From contig JADQCC010000022.1 of assembly GCA_016278295.1 (NCBI GenBank), forward strand, positions 1 to 40,038: a DNA stretch of 40,038 nucleotides, in the 5' to 3' direction. Under the pieces are notes generated by a model. It did no database searches and was not told the origin of the DNA. It saw nothing but the letters and a program-made list of their open reading frames with translations. The translations under genes were made by a program, and so were the position numbers. Origin of the DNA: Roseovarius sp. (lineage in GTDB: Bacteria; Pseudomonadota; Alphaproteobacteria; Rhodobacterales; Rhodobacteraceae). Positions within the stretch are counted from its first letter, which is position 1, and each line of letters begins with the position of its first letter. Shown in pieces: positions 27,399-35,716 of the stretch.

Positions 27399-27886
27399 GC
27401 ATCGACGCCACAGACCGCCGCATCATCGCCGCCACGCAGGGCGGGCTGCCGCTGATCCCCGAGCCCTATGCCGCCATCGCGGCGGAGCTGGGGCTGAGCG
27501 AGGCCACGCTCTGCGACCGCCTGCACGCCATGCAGGCGCGCGGCGTGATCCGTCGCATCGCCGCCGCCCCCAATCATTATGCCTTGGGGATGGTCGCCAA
27601 TGGCATGTCGGTCTGGGATGTGGAGGATGCGGCCGTGGCACAGCTGGGTGCCTGCGTCGGTGCCCTGGATTTCGTCAGCCACTGCTACGAGCGCCCCCGC
27701 GCCCCGCCGGACTGGCCCTATAACCTGTTCGCCATGATTCACGCAAAGAGCCGCGCCGAGGTCGAGCATCAGCGCGGGCGCATCGCCGCGTTGCTGGGCC
27801 CGGCCTGTCGCGGTCATGACATCCTCTATTCGACCCGGATTCTGAAAAAGACCGGGCTGCGGCTGCGGCCCGAAGGAGGCACGTAA
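27395..27886 (+). CDS. nirH: Siroheme decarboxylase subunit NirH
   Basis: This 163-residue protein is built like the NirL half of NirDL: a winged-helix start ([28 protein letters not shown]), then [21 protein letters not shown] and a C-terminal [13 protein letters not shown]. It belongs to the siroheme decarboxylase set. It overlaps nirG by ATGA and its TAA shares one base with the ATG of nirJ; GAAGGAGG just before the stop serves as ribosome site for nirJ. Confidence 0.93.
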   Translation: MSIDATDRRIIAATQGGLPLIPEPYAAIAAELGLSEATLCDRLHAMQARGVIRRIAAAPNHYALGMVANGMSVWDVEDAAVAQLGACVGALDFVSHCYERPRAPPDWPYNLFAMIHAKSRAEVEHQRGRIAALLGPACRGHDILYSTRILKKTGLRLRPEGGT

Positions 27887-29103
27887 TGTTTCGCCTGACC
27901 GAATACATGCACCAACTGGTGACCCCCACCCCGGTGCGCCCAAGGCGTGGCGCGGTCGAGATCAGGCCGGTGGTGATCTGGAACCTGACCCGGCGCTGCA
28001 ACCTGAAATGCCGGCATTGCTACACGGTCTCTGCGAATGTGAATTTCCCCGGCGAGCTGACCCACGCGCAGGCCATGACAACACTGGACGATCTGGGCGA
28101 TTTCGGGATCCCCGCGCTGATCCTGTCGGGGGGCGAGCCGCTCGACAGGCGGGATCTGTTCGAGATCGCGCACGCCGCGCGCGACAAGGTGCGGATGTTG
28201 GCGTTATCGACCAACGGGACGCAGATCCATGACGAGACGGCGGATCGCGTGGCCGAGATCGGCTTTGACTATGTCGGCATTTCCATCGACGGGATCGGTA
28301 AAACCAATGACTGGTTTCGCGGCGTCCCGGGCGCCTTTGCCGAGGCGCTGCGCGGCGTGCGGGCCTGCAAGGCGCGCGGCATCAAGGTGGGGCTTCGGTT
28401 CACCCTGACGCGGGACAATGCCGCGCAATTGCCCGACCTTCTGAAGCTCTGCGATGACGAGGGGGTGGACAAGTTCTACCTCTCGCACCTCGTCTATGCC
28501 GGGCGTGGTGACAAGAACCGGGGCGAGGACGCGGTGCACGCCCATACCCGTGCCGCCCTCGACGCGTTGATCGACCGCGCCTGGGCGGCTGCGTTGGAGG
28601 GGGCACCGCTCGATATCGTGACTGGCAACAACGATGCCGACGCCGTCTACCTGCTGCGCTGGGCCGAGCGACACTTCACCCCCGAGCGCGTGGCGCATCT
28701 GCAGGCCCATCTCGAGGCATGGGGCGGCAATTCCTCCGGTCTCGGCGTGGCCAATATCGACACGCTGGGGCGTGTGCATCCCGATACCTACTGGTCGGAT
28801 TACACCGTGGGGAACGTGAAAACCGCACGCTTCTCCGATCTGTGGACCGGCGACGACCCGATGCTTGCGCAACTGCGCCGCCGTCCGCGCCCGCTCCAGG
28901 GGCGCTGCGGCGCCTGCGCCCATCAGTCGGTCTGCGGCGGCAATACCCGTATCCGCGCACTGCAACTGACCGGCGATCCCTGGGCCGAGGACCCGGCCTG
29001 TTACCTTGATGACGACGAGATCGGCGTGCGCGATGCGGGCGACCGCCTGACCGTCACCCCCTTCAGAGGCAAGCGACATGATCCGGCTCATCGTTTCCAC
29101 TAG
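27886..29103 (+). CDS. nirJ: Radical SAM heme d1 synthase NirJ
   Basis: NirJ removes propionate side chains from the decarboxylated siroheme precursor, leaving the keto groups of heme d1. The 405-residue protein has the radical SAM cluster motif CNLKCRHC (Cys38, Cys42, Cys45), the SAM-binding LSGGEPL and STNGT strands, and a C-terminal SPASM-like cysteine region ([12 protein letters not shown] and a later CYL) for an auxiliary iron-sulfur cluster. A strong GAAGGAGG precedes the ATG. The 3' end overlaps nirN by 26 bases. Confidence 0.96.
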   Translation: MFRLTEYMHQLVTPTPVRPRRGAVEIRPVVIWNLTRRCNLKCRHCYTVSANVNFPGELTHAQAMTTLDDLGDFGIPALILSGGEPLDRRDLFEIAHAARDKVRMLALSTNGTQIHDETADRVAEIGFDYVGISIDGIGKTNDWFRGVPGAFAEALRGVRACKARGIKVGLRFTLTRDNAAQLPDLLKLCDDEGVDKFYLSHLVYAGRGDKNRGEDAVHAHTRAALDALIDRAWAAALEGAPLDIVTGNNDADAVYLLRWAERHFTPERVAHLQAHLEAWGGNSSGLGVANIDTLGRVHPDTYWSDYTVGNVKTARFSDLWTGDDPMLAQLRRRPRPLQGRCGACAHQSVCGGNTRIRALQLTGDPWAEDPACYLDDDEIGVRDAGDRLTVTPFRGKRHDPAHRFH

Positions 29104-30625
29104 CGCGTTGACCCTCGCCGCCGGCATGGCACTGGCAGAACCGGCAGAGACCTACAACGCCCGTTGCGCCGCGTGCCACGGGGCGGATCGGCTGGGCGGC
29201 CTCGGGCCCGCGCTCATCCCCGAGACACTGGGGCGGATGCGCGGTCCCGACCTGACCCAGGTGATCTCGAGCGGGCGCGCGGCCTCGCAGATGCCCGGCT
29301 TTGCCGGTCAGATCGGCGAGGGCGAGATCGCAGCGCTGGCCGACTGGCTGCGCACGCCACTGGCCGAGGTGCCGGAATGGGGCCCGGCCGAGGTCGCGGC
29401 GACGCGCTGGCTCGACCCAAAGTACACGCCCGCCGAGACCCCGGTATTCGCCGCCGACCCCCTCAACATCACGCTGGTGGTGGAGACGGGCGACCATCAT
29501 GTCAGCGTTCTGGATGGGGACACGTTCGAGGTCCTCGACCGGTTCAAGACGCCCTTTGCCGTTCATGGCGGCCCAAAATTTTCGCCCGACGGGCGCTACG
29601 TTTTCATCATGTCGCGCGATGGCTGGGTGCAGAAATACGATATCTGGTCGCTGCATCAGGTGGGCCGCGTGCGCGCGGGCCTCAACAGCCGCAACATCGC
29701 GATGAGCCGGGATGGCAAGTGGCTCGCGGTGGCCAATTACCTGCCGATGACGCTGACGATCCTCGATACCGACGACCTGAGCGTGAAAAAGGTGATGGCC
29801 GTCACGGGCAAGGACGGCACGGCGAGCCGCGTTTCGGCGGTCTATCAGGCACCGCAGCGCGACAGCTTCATCCTCGCGCTCAAGGATGTGGCGGAAATCT
29901 GGGAGGTCGCCACCGACCCCGAGGCCGAGCCGGTCTACGAGGGCTTTGTCCACAGCCGCCGCAAGGACATGATCGAGGCGCTGCCCTCGTCTCAGGGTCT
30001 TTTCGCGCGGCGGCGGATCGAGGTTTCCGCGCCGCTGGACGATTTCTTTTTCACCGACGATTACCGCGCCCTGATCGGGGCCGCGCGCGAGACGGGGCGC
30101 GGGGTGGTTGTGAACCTCAATGTTGGCCGCGAGATCGCCGAATTGCCCCTGCCCGGCATGCCGCACCTGGGATCGGGTATCTCGTGGGAGCGGAATGGCC
30201 GCCGGGTGATGGCGACGCCGCACCTCAAGGAGGCCAAGCTGTCGGTGATCGACACCGAAAGCTGGACCGTGACGGATACGATCGAGACGGCGGGGCCCGG
30301 CTTCTTCCTGCGCAGCCACGAGAACACGCGCTATTTCTGGGCCGACGTGTTCTTTGGCCCCAACCGCGACGCGATCCATGTGATCGACAAGCAAAGCCTG
30401 GAAATCGTCAAGACCCTGCGTCCGGTTCCCGGCGCGACCGTGGCCCATACCGAGTTCACCCGCGACGGCAAATATGCGCTTGTCTCGGTCTGGGAGGAGG
30501 ACGGCGCGGTGATCGTCTACGACGCCGAGACGCTGGAAGAGGTCAAACGGTTGCCGATGCGCAAACCCTCGGGGAAATACAATGTCTTCAACAAGATCAC
30601 CTTCTCCGAAGGCACCAGCCATTAG
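29078..30625 (+). CDS. nirN: Dihydro-heme d1 dehydrogenase NirN (cd1-like cytochrome)
   Basis: NirN performs the last step of heme d1 making, oxidising a propionate to an acrylate, and hands the cofactor to NirS. The 515-residue precursor has a Sec signal (cleavage near ALAEP, residue 20), one heme c site CAACH (Cys30, Cys33, His34) and a d1-type propeller resembling NirS ([41 protein letters not shown] at the end). It overlaps nirJ by 26 bases, so it is translated from the same message. A small membrane-protein gene follows. Confidence 0.96.
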   Translation: MIRLIVSTSALTLAAGMALAEPAETYNARCAACHGADRLGGLGPALIPETLGRMRGPDLTQVISSGRAASQMPGFAGQIGEGEIAALADWLRTPLAEVPEWGPAEVAATRWLDPKYTPAETPVFAADPLNITLVVETGDHHVSVLDGDTFEVLDRFKTPFAVHGGPKFSPDGRYVFIMSRDGWVQKYDIWSLHQVGRVRAGLNSRNIAMSRDGKWLAVANYLPMTLTILDTDDLSVKKVMAVTGKDGTASRVSAVYQAPQRDSFILALKDVAEIWEVATDPEAEPVYEGFVHSRRKDMIEALPSSQGLFARRRIEVSAPLDDFFFTDDYRALIGAARETGRGVVVNLNVGREIAELPLPGMPHLGSGISWERNGRRVMATPHLKEAKLSVIDTESWTVTDTIETAGPGFFLRSHENTRYFWADVFFGPNRDAIHVIDKQSLEIVKTLRPVPGATVAHTEFTRDGKYALVSVWEEDGAVIVYDAETLEEVKRLPMRKPSGKYNVFNKITFSEGTSH

Positions 30626-30632
30626 CCCGCTC

Positions 30633-30866
30633 ATGGCCCGGATACCTCGCCCGCCGCTGCGGCTGTTCCTGCTGCTTTACGCCTTCACCACGATGGCGGT
30701 GGCGATCAATCTGTTCATGCTGGGACTGCTGTGGCAGGCAGTGGGCTGGCCCGCGCTGTCGCCTTTGGCTGCACTCTGGCTTAGCCTGCCGCTCGGCCTG
30801 CCCGCCAACTGGTGGGTGACGCTGTGGGTAAAGGGGCTGATCGACGAGGCCGAAGGCCGGAAATAG
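30633..30866 (+). CDS. Small membrane protein, possibly NnrT-like
   Basis: The 77-residue product has two hydrophobic segments (LRLFLLLYAFTTMAVAINLF and the stretch around LSPLAALWLSLPLGLP) joined by a short loop with GWPALSP, and a charged C-terminus. Small proteins of this layout at the end of nir gene sets in Rhodobacteraceae have been called NnrT; I think this is one, from memory of the AINLF and GWP-L-SP pattern. Function is not known. It starts seven bases after the nirN stop and is probably in that operon. The start used here is the ATG at 30633; an in-frame start at 30582 would overlap nirN. Confidence 0.7.
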   Translation: MARIPRPPLRLFLLLYAFTTMAVAINLFMLGLLWQAVGWPALSPLAALWLSLPLGLPANWWVTLWVKGLIDEAEGRK

Positions 30867-30921
30867 GGCAGACCGCCCCGCGCACATGGCAAGGCGGCCC
30901 TGAGCGATGGCGAAACGCGGG

Positions 30922-31299
30922 TCAGTCGAACGTCGCGAGGTAGGCGATCACGTCGGCGATCTCTGCATCCTTGCGCAGGCCGGGAAAGGTCATCTTGGTG
31001 CCCTTGGCATATTTGCGCGGGCTGGCGAGGAAGGCGGCCAGTTCCTCCTCGGTCCAGACCGCATCTGCGGCGGCCATCTCTTGTAACACGCCGGAATACT
31101 TGAATCCCTCCACTGATGCGACCGGTCGGCCCACGACGCCGTTAAGCACGGGACCGACGCGGTTCTTGGCGCCCTCTCCGACCATGTGACAGGCCTTGCA
31201 CTTTCGGAATACCTTTTCGCCGGTCTCCGGGTCGCCCTCGGCCCATGCCGGGGCCGCCAGGACAAGCGCGAGAATCGCGGTCACGAGTGATGTCTTCAT
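30922..31299 (-). CDS. Periplasmic class I c-type cytochrome (c550/c2-like)
   Basis: This 125-residue precursor has a Sec signal (cleavage near AWAEG, residue 20), a heme site CKACH (Cys34, Cys37, His38) and a Met ligand in GTKMTFPG (about 103). GPVLNGVVGRPVA and the closing ADVIAYLATFD mark it as a soluble cytochrome c2/c550 type. A good ribosome site (AAAGGAAA) precedes the ATG, and it follows nosX on the same strand after 30 bases, so it is likely co-transcribed. Soluble cytochromes of this type feed electrons to NosZ, NirS and NorC in Paracoccus; the partner here is inferred. Confidence 0.9.
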   Translation of the reverse strand: MKTSLVTAILALVLAAPAWAEGDPETGEKVFRKCKACHMVGEGAKNRVGPVLNGVVGRPVASVEGFKYSGVLQEMAAADAVWTEEELAAFLASPRKYAKGTKMTFPGLRKDAEIADVIAYLATFD

Positions 31300-31329
31300 G
31301 GTGTTTTCCTTTGTTTGGTGGCTGATCTT

Positions 31330-32217
31330 TCAGGTGAACGCCTCGATCCGCACGCCTGCGAACCGGGCCACGGCGCGCCGCGCCGCATCCGCATCCAGCA
31401 GGCAAAGCGCGGTCGACAGGCCATCGGCAATAGATGCCCGGCGGGCGGAAACGCTGACCAGCGCATTGCGCGGGGCGCGGCCCGAGGGGTCGATGATATG
31501 GCCGCGCCCGCCCGGCATGACCGTACCCATCGGCGCAGAGGTGGCCAATGCGCGGTCGCGCAGCGTCACGCGCTCCACCACCCGGCGATCCGGGTCGGCG
31601 ATGCCCGCGCGCCACGTCGCGCCGTCCGCGCGCCGTCCGCGCGCCACGACCTCGCCGATATCCACCAGCACGTCGCCAAAACCGCGCGCCGCCAAAAGAT
31701 CGGCGATCCGGTCGGTGACATAGCCCTGCGCGATGCCGTTGAGGGTGAGCGCCATGCCGGGGCGGTCGAACCGCACGGTTCCGGCGTCGAACCGCACGGA
31801 TCGCCAGCCTACGCGCGACTGCGCCGCAGCCTCTTCCCGGCCCGCCGCGCGCGCCTGCCAGAGCGGCTGCACCGACGGATCGAACGCGCCGCCGGTCGCG
31901 TCATGGATCGCGCCCGCCAATGCGAGCACCTCCAGCAGCTCGGGCGGGGGCGCGTCGAGACGACCATGCGCATTGAGCCGCACCAGTGCGCTGTCGGCGC
32001 GGTAGAGGCTGAATATCCGCTCCAACCGCCGCAACTCGGCCTCCAGCGCGGCAAACACCGGGCGCGCCTCCAGCGGCGTGACACCCGCCAGGACCATCGT
32101 GGCCGGTGCCCCCAGTGCGACGCCATTCCAGCGTGCGCTCTGGCCTGCGAGGGCGGCGGAGGGCGCGGCCAGCGCGGCCGCGGAAATGGTCAGGAAGCGG
32201 CGGCGGGTAAGGGTCAT
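31330..32217 (-). CDS. nosX: NosX, ApbE-type FAD:protein FMN transferase
   Basis: NosX attaches FMN to a Thr of NosR (and probably supports NirI in species lacking nirX), which keeps nitrous oxide reduction running. The 295-residue precursor has a twin-arginine-type signal (RRRFLT) and the ApbE family stretches LERIFSLYRADSALVRLNA, ATGGAFDPSVQPLW, ALTLNGIAQGYVTD and DIGEV. The C-terminal SIADGLSTAL region is also conserved in ApbE proteins. It overlaps nosL by ATGA. No nirX was seen in the nir cluster, so this could be the only flavin transferase for both NosR and NirI. Confidence 0.94.
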   Translation of the reverse strand: MTLTRRRFLTISAAALAAPSAALAGQSARWNGVALGAPATMVLAGVTPLEARPVFAALEAELRRLERIFSLYRADSALVRLNAHGRLDAPPPELLEVLALAGAIHDATGGAFDPSVQPLWQARAAGREEAAAQSRVGWRSVRFDAGTVRFDRPGMALTLNGIAQGYVTDRIADLLAARGFGDVLVDIGEVVARGRRADGATWRAGIADPDRRVVERVTLRDRALATSAPMGTVMPGGRGHIIDPSGRAPRNALVSVSARRASIADGLSTALCLLDADAARRAVARFAGVRIEAFT

Positions 32218-32723
32218 GACGGAGGGTCCTCCAGCGAAATATCGACAGGGGCAAGCACGGTCTCGGGCGGGATGGCGTCGAGCGTCATCACCTCGCCACC
32301 CTTCTCGGCGGCAAAGGCGCGCGCCGCTGCGGCATCCGAAAACGGCACGATCTCGGGCGCACCCATGCCCCCGGTAACGTCCGCGCCCACCACGAAATGC
32401 GCGGCGGTGGCGTCGGTCCAGTTGTCAGGTCCGGGCGCGTCCCAGCTCGGGGCGCGGCCCATATCGCTGACATAAACGGCGGCAATCCCGGCGTCGCGCT
32501 CCGGTCCCTTGATATAGGCCAGCGCGTCGCGCACCTGGTCGAAAAAGATCGGATCGGGTAGCCCGGCAAGGTGAACCTGCGCCTTGGGGCCGGGTTGTCG
32601 ATCGACCTGCATCCGGCACAAGTAGCCCCGCGCCGCATCGGTCATGGTGACGGGGTCGGGCGCGCGCGCCTCCTCTTCCCGGCAGGCGGCAAGCAGGAGC
32701 GCGGCAAGCAGGAAACGTTTCAT
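32214..32723 (-). CDS. nosL: Copper chaperone lipoprotein NosL
   Basis: NosL is an outer- or inner-membrane-anchored periplasmic lipoprotein that binds Cu(I) and delivers it to NosD/NosFY for the copper centres of NosZ. The 169-residue precursor has a lipobox LLAAC (Cys14) and the NosL copper motif Cys-x-Met (YLCRMQV) followed by GPKAQVHL, and the C-terminal FSDAAAARAFAAEKGGEV strand-helix typical of the family. Overlaps of ATGA join it to nosY and nosX. Confidence 0.94.
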   Translation of the reverse strand: MKRFLLAALLLAACREEEARAPDPVTMTDAARGYLCRMQVDRQPGPKAQVHLAGLPDPIFFDQVRDALAYIKGPERDAGIAAVYVSDMGRAPSWDAPGPDNWTDATAAHFVVGADVTGGMGAPEIVPFSDAAAARAFAAEKGGEVMTLDAIPPETVLAPVDISLEDPPS

Positions 32724-33544
32724 GGCTCAATCCTCGCAAAAACGGCACGGGCCAGCAAAAGCGCCAGCACGGGCCAGATAAAAAGCGACAACGGCGCGGC
32801 CCAGCCAGGCAGCGCGCCGCCCGCCCCTGCCATGCCCGAGACGAGCGCAACCTCCTGCGCCGCCGAGACATTCCAGAGACGAAACGCATCCGCCGGGTTG
32901 AGCGCCAGAAGCCACGGAAAGACGTATGTGGTAAACATCCCGCCGCCATCCATCACCAGCGCGCCGAGCAATCCCAGATCGTACAGCACCACCAGCACCA
33001 GCCACAACGCCACCGCCAGCCCCGCCGCCCCCGCACCGCTGCCCGACAGCGCCGACGCGACATAGCCCAGCGCGAGGAAACAGGCCCCCAGCAGGATCGC
33101 CGTGGCGATGAGCCGGGCGAGCGCAAACGCGCTCTCTGCCCCCGCGCCCCCGGCAAGCCAGGCCGCCACCCCGGCAGAGCCGAGGCCGAGCGCGATGGCG
33201 ATGGCCAGAACCGCAAGATGCGCCGCGAACTTGCCCAGGAGCATCTCGCCACGGCTGAGCGGGTAGGTGAGCGTGAGCCCCAGCGTGCCACGATCCGCCT
33301 CTCCCGCGATGGCGTCGAAGGCGATCATCAGCGCGAGGAAGGGCGCGAGGTATACCGCGAGCGTCGTCATCGAAGCGACCGAGACCGTCAGCAAATCCAC
33401 CCCGAGCGATCCGGTGGGCGCCGATCCGGCAAAGGTCAGCGCCAGCGCGAAGAGCATCATCAGCACCGTGGCCGACGCCAGCCAGCGGTTGCGCGTCTGG
33501 ATGCGGAATTCGGTTGCCGCGATGGCCATGATTCGGGTGATCAT
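32720..33544 (-). CDS. nosY: Membrane permease NosY of the NosDFY complex
   Basis: NosY is the membrane subunit of the ABC-type NosDFY machine that works on copper or sulfur supply for NosZ. The 274-residue protein has six hydrophobic segments and the ABC-2-type stretches TEFRIQTRNRWL at the start and LTLTYPLSRGEMLLGKF in the first cytoplasmic loop. I chose the ATG at 33544, overlapping the nosF stop by ATGA, rather than an open frame six codons earlier. The last residues overlap nosL by ATGA. Confidence 0.93.
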   Translation of the reverse strand: MITRIMAIAATEFRIQTRNRWLASATVLMMLFALALTFAGSAPTGSLGVDLLTVSVASMTTLAVYLAPFLALMIAFDAIAGEADRGTLGLTLTYPLSRGEMLLGKFAAHLAVLAIAIALGLGSAGVAAWLAGGAGAESAFALARLIATAILLGACFLALGYVASALSGSGAGAAGLAVALWLVLVVLYDLGLLGALVMDGGGMFTTYVFPWLLALNPADAFRLWNVSAAQEVALVSGMAGAGGALPGWAAPLSLFIWPVLALLLARAVFARIEP

Positions 33545-34446
33545 TGCCTGTTCTCCCCGCAATAGTGTCGATAAAGGTCCTCAAGACTCGGCGGCACCAT
33601 CTCGACATCGCGCACCGCTTCGCCCAGCCCCGAGATACGCGCGAGCTGCGCCATCTTCTGCTCGGTCGTGCAGTGCAGCTCGACGGCGCGGCCATTGATG
33701 CGCCGCCCGCCAAGCTCGGCCTGCACCGCCTCTGCCGCGCCCTCGCGCGCCGTGAGGCGGATGCGCGTGGGAAGGGCTGCGGCGCGCGCGAGATTGCCGA
33801 GGCTGTCATCCGCCACCAGCCGTCCGCGGGCCATGATCGCGATACGGTCGGTGCGCGCCTCCAGCTCGGTGAGCGCATGGCTCGCGATCAGGAGCGCGGT
33901 GCCGTTCGCCGCCATCTCGTCGATCACGGAATACAGGTCGTGGCGCGCGATCGGGTCAAGCCCGCTCGTCGGTTCGTCCAAGAGCGCCACACGACGGCGA
34001 CCGAGAAGCGCCTGCGCCAGCCCCAGCCGCTGCCGCATCCCCTTGGAATATGTCCCGATGCGGCCATCGGCGGCAGGGGCGAGCCCGACCCGTTCCAGCA
34101 GCGGCGCGACGGTTTTCGGATGCTCGCCCGCCAGCCGCGCGAACATGGTCAGTTGCTCGCGCCCTGTCAGTGACTTGTGAAACGCCACCTGCTCGGGCAG
34201 GTAGGCGGTGGCGGCGCGCGCCGCCGCGCTGCCGGGGCCGTGCCCGGCCACGCGAATGCTGCCCGAACCGGGCCGGATCAGCCCGAGGATCAGCTTGATG
34301 AGCGTGGATTTGCCGGCGCCGTTATGCCCCAAAAGCGCCACCCGCTCGCCCGGTGCCACGTCGAGCGTGATATCATCGAGCACCTGCGTGCGCCCGAAAC
34401 TCTTGTCCAGCCCCGCGATGGCCAGCGCCGTGTCACGATCCGTCAT
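33541..34446 (-). CDS. nosF: ABC ATPase NosF
   Basis: NosF powers the NosDFY complex. The 301-residue protein has a full nucleotide-binding domain: Walker A GHNGAGKST, Q-loop YLPEQVAF, signature YSKGMRQR, Walker B VALLDEPTSGLD and switch His in IASHALTE. A C-terminal extension of about 80 residues follows, as usual for NosF. The start overlaps nosD by 14 bases and the stop overlaps nosY by ATGA, so translation of the set is linked. Confidence 0.96.
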   Translation of the reverse strand: MTDRDTALAIAGLDKSFGRTQVLDDITLDVAPGERVALLGHNGAGKSTLIKLILGLIRPGSGSIRVAGHGPGSAAARAATAYLPEQVAFHKSLTGREQLTMFARLAGEHPKTVAPLLERVGLAPAADGRIGTYSKGMRQRLGLAQALLGRRRVALLDEPTSGLDPIARHDLYSVIDEMAANGTALLIASHALTELEARTDRIAIMARGRLVADDSLGNLARAAALPTRIRLTAREGAAEAVQAELGGRRINGRAVELHCTTEQKMAQLARISGLGEAVRDVEMVPPSLEDLYRHYCGENRQ

Positions 34447-35713
34447 CTGTCACCTCCCAGTCCGGGATGGAAATTTCCACCGGCCGCATCAGCGGCGCAC
34501 GGTCCACCACGCCCCCCGGCAACAGCGCCGGAAACGCCGATTGCGCCCATTTCACCAGTTGCACGGCCGGCGCGCCCAATAGCAACTTGGCCGCCGGCTG
34601 CGTCCACAGGATGTGATCCATGCTGTCATTGGGCCGGTAGGGCGCGTCGGCGATGCCGTCGCCGTCGAGGTCATAGCCGGCGAAATCGGACCAGTAATTG
34701 CCGCGCCCGCCTTCGCTCCAGTCCACCCAGGTGGAGCCCACGTATTTTACCTGCGTGCGGTTGCCGACAAAGGCGTTGCCGGTAATCCTGTTTCGCTCGG
34801 AACCGGCGGTGAAATGCACGCCGATGTCGCAGCGTTCGAACCGGTTGCCGGTGATCTCGTTTTTGTGGGCGTTGTAGATGAACAGGCATTTGTTGCCGCC
34901 GTTCAACACCAGATTGCCCCGCACCTCGGAACCGTTGGTATAATTGAGCATCATCCCGTGTTCGGCATCGTTCACCGAGACGTTGTCGATGATCTTCACA
35001 CCGCGCGAGTACATAACGGCAAAACCAAGGTCGTTGCCGATGGAGAGGTTGTCGCGCACCTCCGAGCCGTTGGCATACATGTAATGCACGGCAAAGCGCA
35101 GGTCGCGAAACCGGTTGCCGACAAAGCGGTTGGCCCGCGAGGTGTTGACGAAGATGCCGTCGCGGCCCCAGCGGATATCGTTGCCCACCACGTCCGAGCC
35201 CGGCGCGTTCCAGACGTAGACACCGTTGCCACGCTCGTTCATCCGCCGGTCCTGCCGCCCCTCGATCACATTGCCGGAGACAAGCGCATCCCGCGCACCG
35301 TGGATGTCCACGCCGTAGAGGTTGCCGGTCAGGCGGTTGCCGCTGACGCGCGCGCGCACCGCGCCCTCGAGCAGGCGGATGCCGCTGTCGATCCCCTCGT
35401 GATCGCTGCCCGATCCGGTGATGGTGCAGCCGGTTATGGCCACGTCGGGCGCGGTTACGGTCAGGGTGGAGCCTTGCCCGCCGCCGTCGATCCGCGCGCC
35501 CGGCGCGCAATCGAGCGTCAGCGGTTTGTCAATCTCCATGCCGCCCCGATGGCGGCCGGGGCCAAGGCGGAGGGTCTCCCCCGCCCCGGCGTTTTCAATG
35601 GCCTCTGCCAGCGCCGTACCGCCCGCCGGGATCTCGCGATCCGCGGCCGGGGCCATCGACGACCACGCGACCCAGATCGACCAGATCAGAAGCGGCAGCA
35701 GCAGGCGCAGCAT
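34433..35713 (-). CDS. nosD: Periplasmic beta-helix protein NosD
   Basis: NosD forms the periplasmic part of NosDFY and receives copper from NosL for CuZ assembly in NosZ. The 426-residue precursor has a hydrophobic signal (cleavage near PAADRE) and a long right-handed beta-helix with repeating N-x-I/V turns (GNDIRWGRDGIFVNTSRANRF, YNAHKNEITGNRFERCD). It begins three bases after the nosZ stop. A large open frame on the opposite strand over nosD and nosZ is a shadow. Confidence 0.95.
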   Translation of the reverse strand: MLRLLLPLLIWSIWVAWSSMAPAADREIPAGGTALAEAIENAGAGETLRLGPGRHRGGMEIDKPLTLDCAPGARIDGGGQGSTLTVTAPDVAITGCTITGSGSDHEGIDSGIRLLEGAVRARVSGNRLTGNLYGVDIHGARDALVSGNVIEGRQDRRMNERGNGVYVWNAPGSDVVGNDIRWGRDGIFVNTSRANRFVGNRFRDLRFAVHYMYANGSEVRDNLSIGNDLGFAVMYSRGVKIIDNVSVNDAEHGMMLNYTNGSEVRGNLVLNGGNKCLFIYNAHKNEITGNRFERCDIGVHFTAGSERNRITGNAFVGNRTQVKYVGSTWVDWSEGGRGNYWSDFAGYDLDGDGIADAPYRPNDSMDHILWTQPAAKLLLGAPAVQLVKWAQSAFPALLPGGVVDRAPLMRPVEISIPDWEVTDDGS

Positions 35714-35716
35714 GGT

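Noticed and set aside
30867-30921. Possible bidirectional terminator between the nir and nos operons
   Set aside because: Only a five-base CCGCC/GGCGG stem with a long loop is visible in this convergent gap.
31767-31803. Two CGAACCGCACGG repeats 21 bases apart inside nosX, resembling the pair ahead of norC
   Set aside because: They are direct repeats encoding two VRFD strands in the ApbE fold; only the first is nearly palindromic. The spacing match is probably coincidence.
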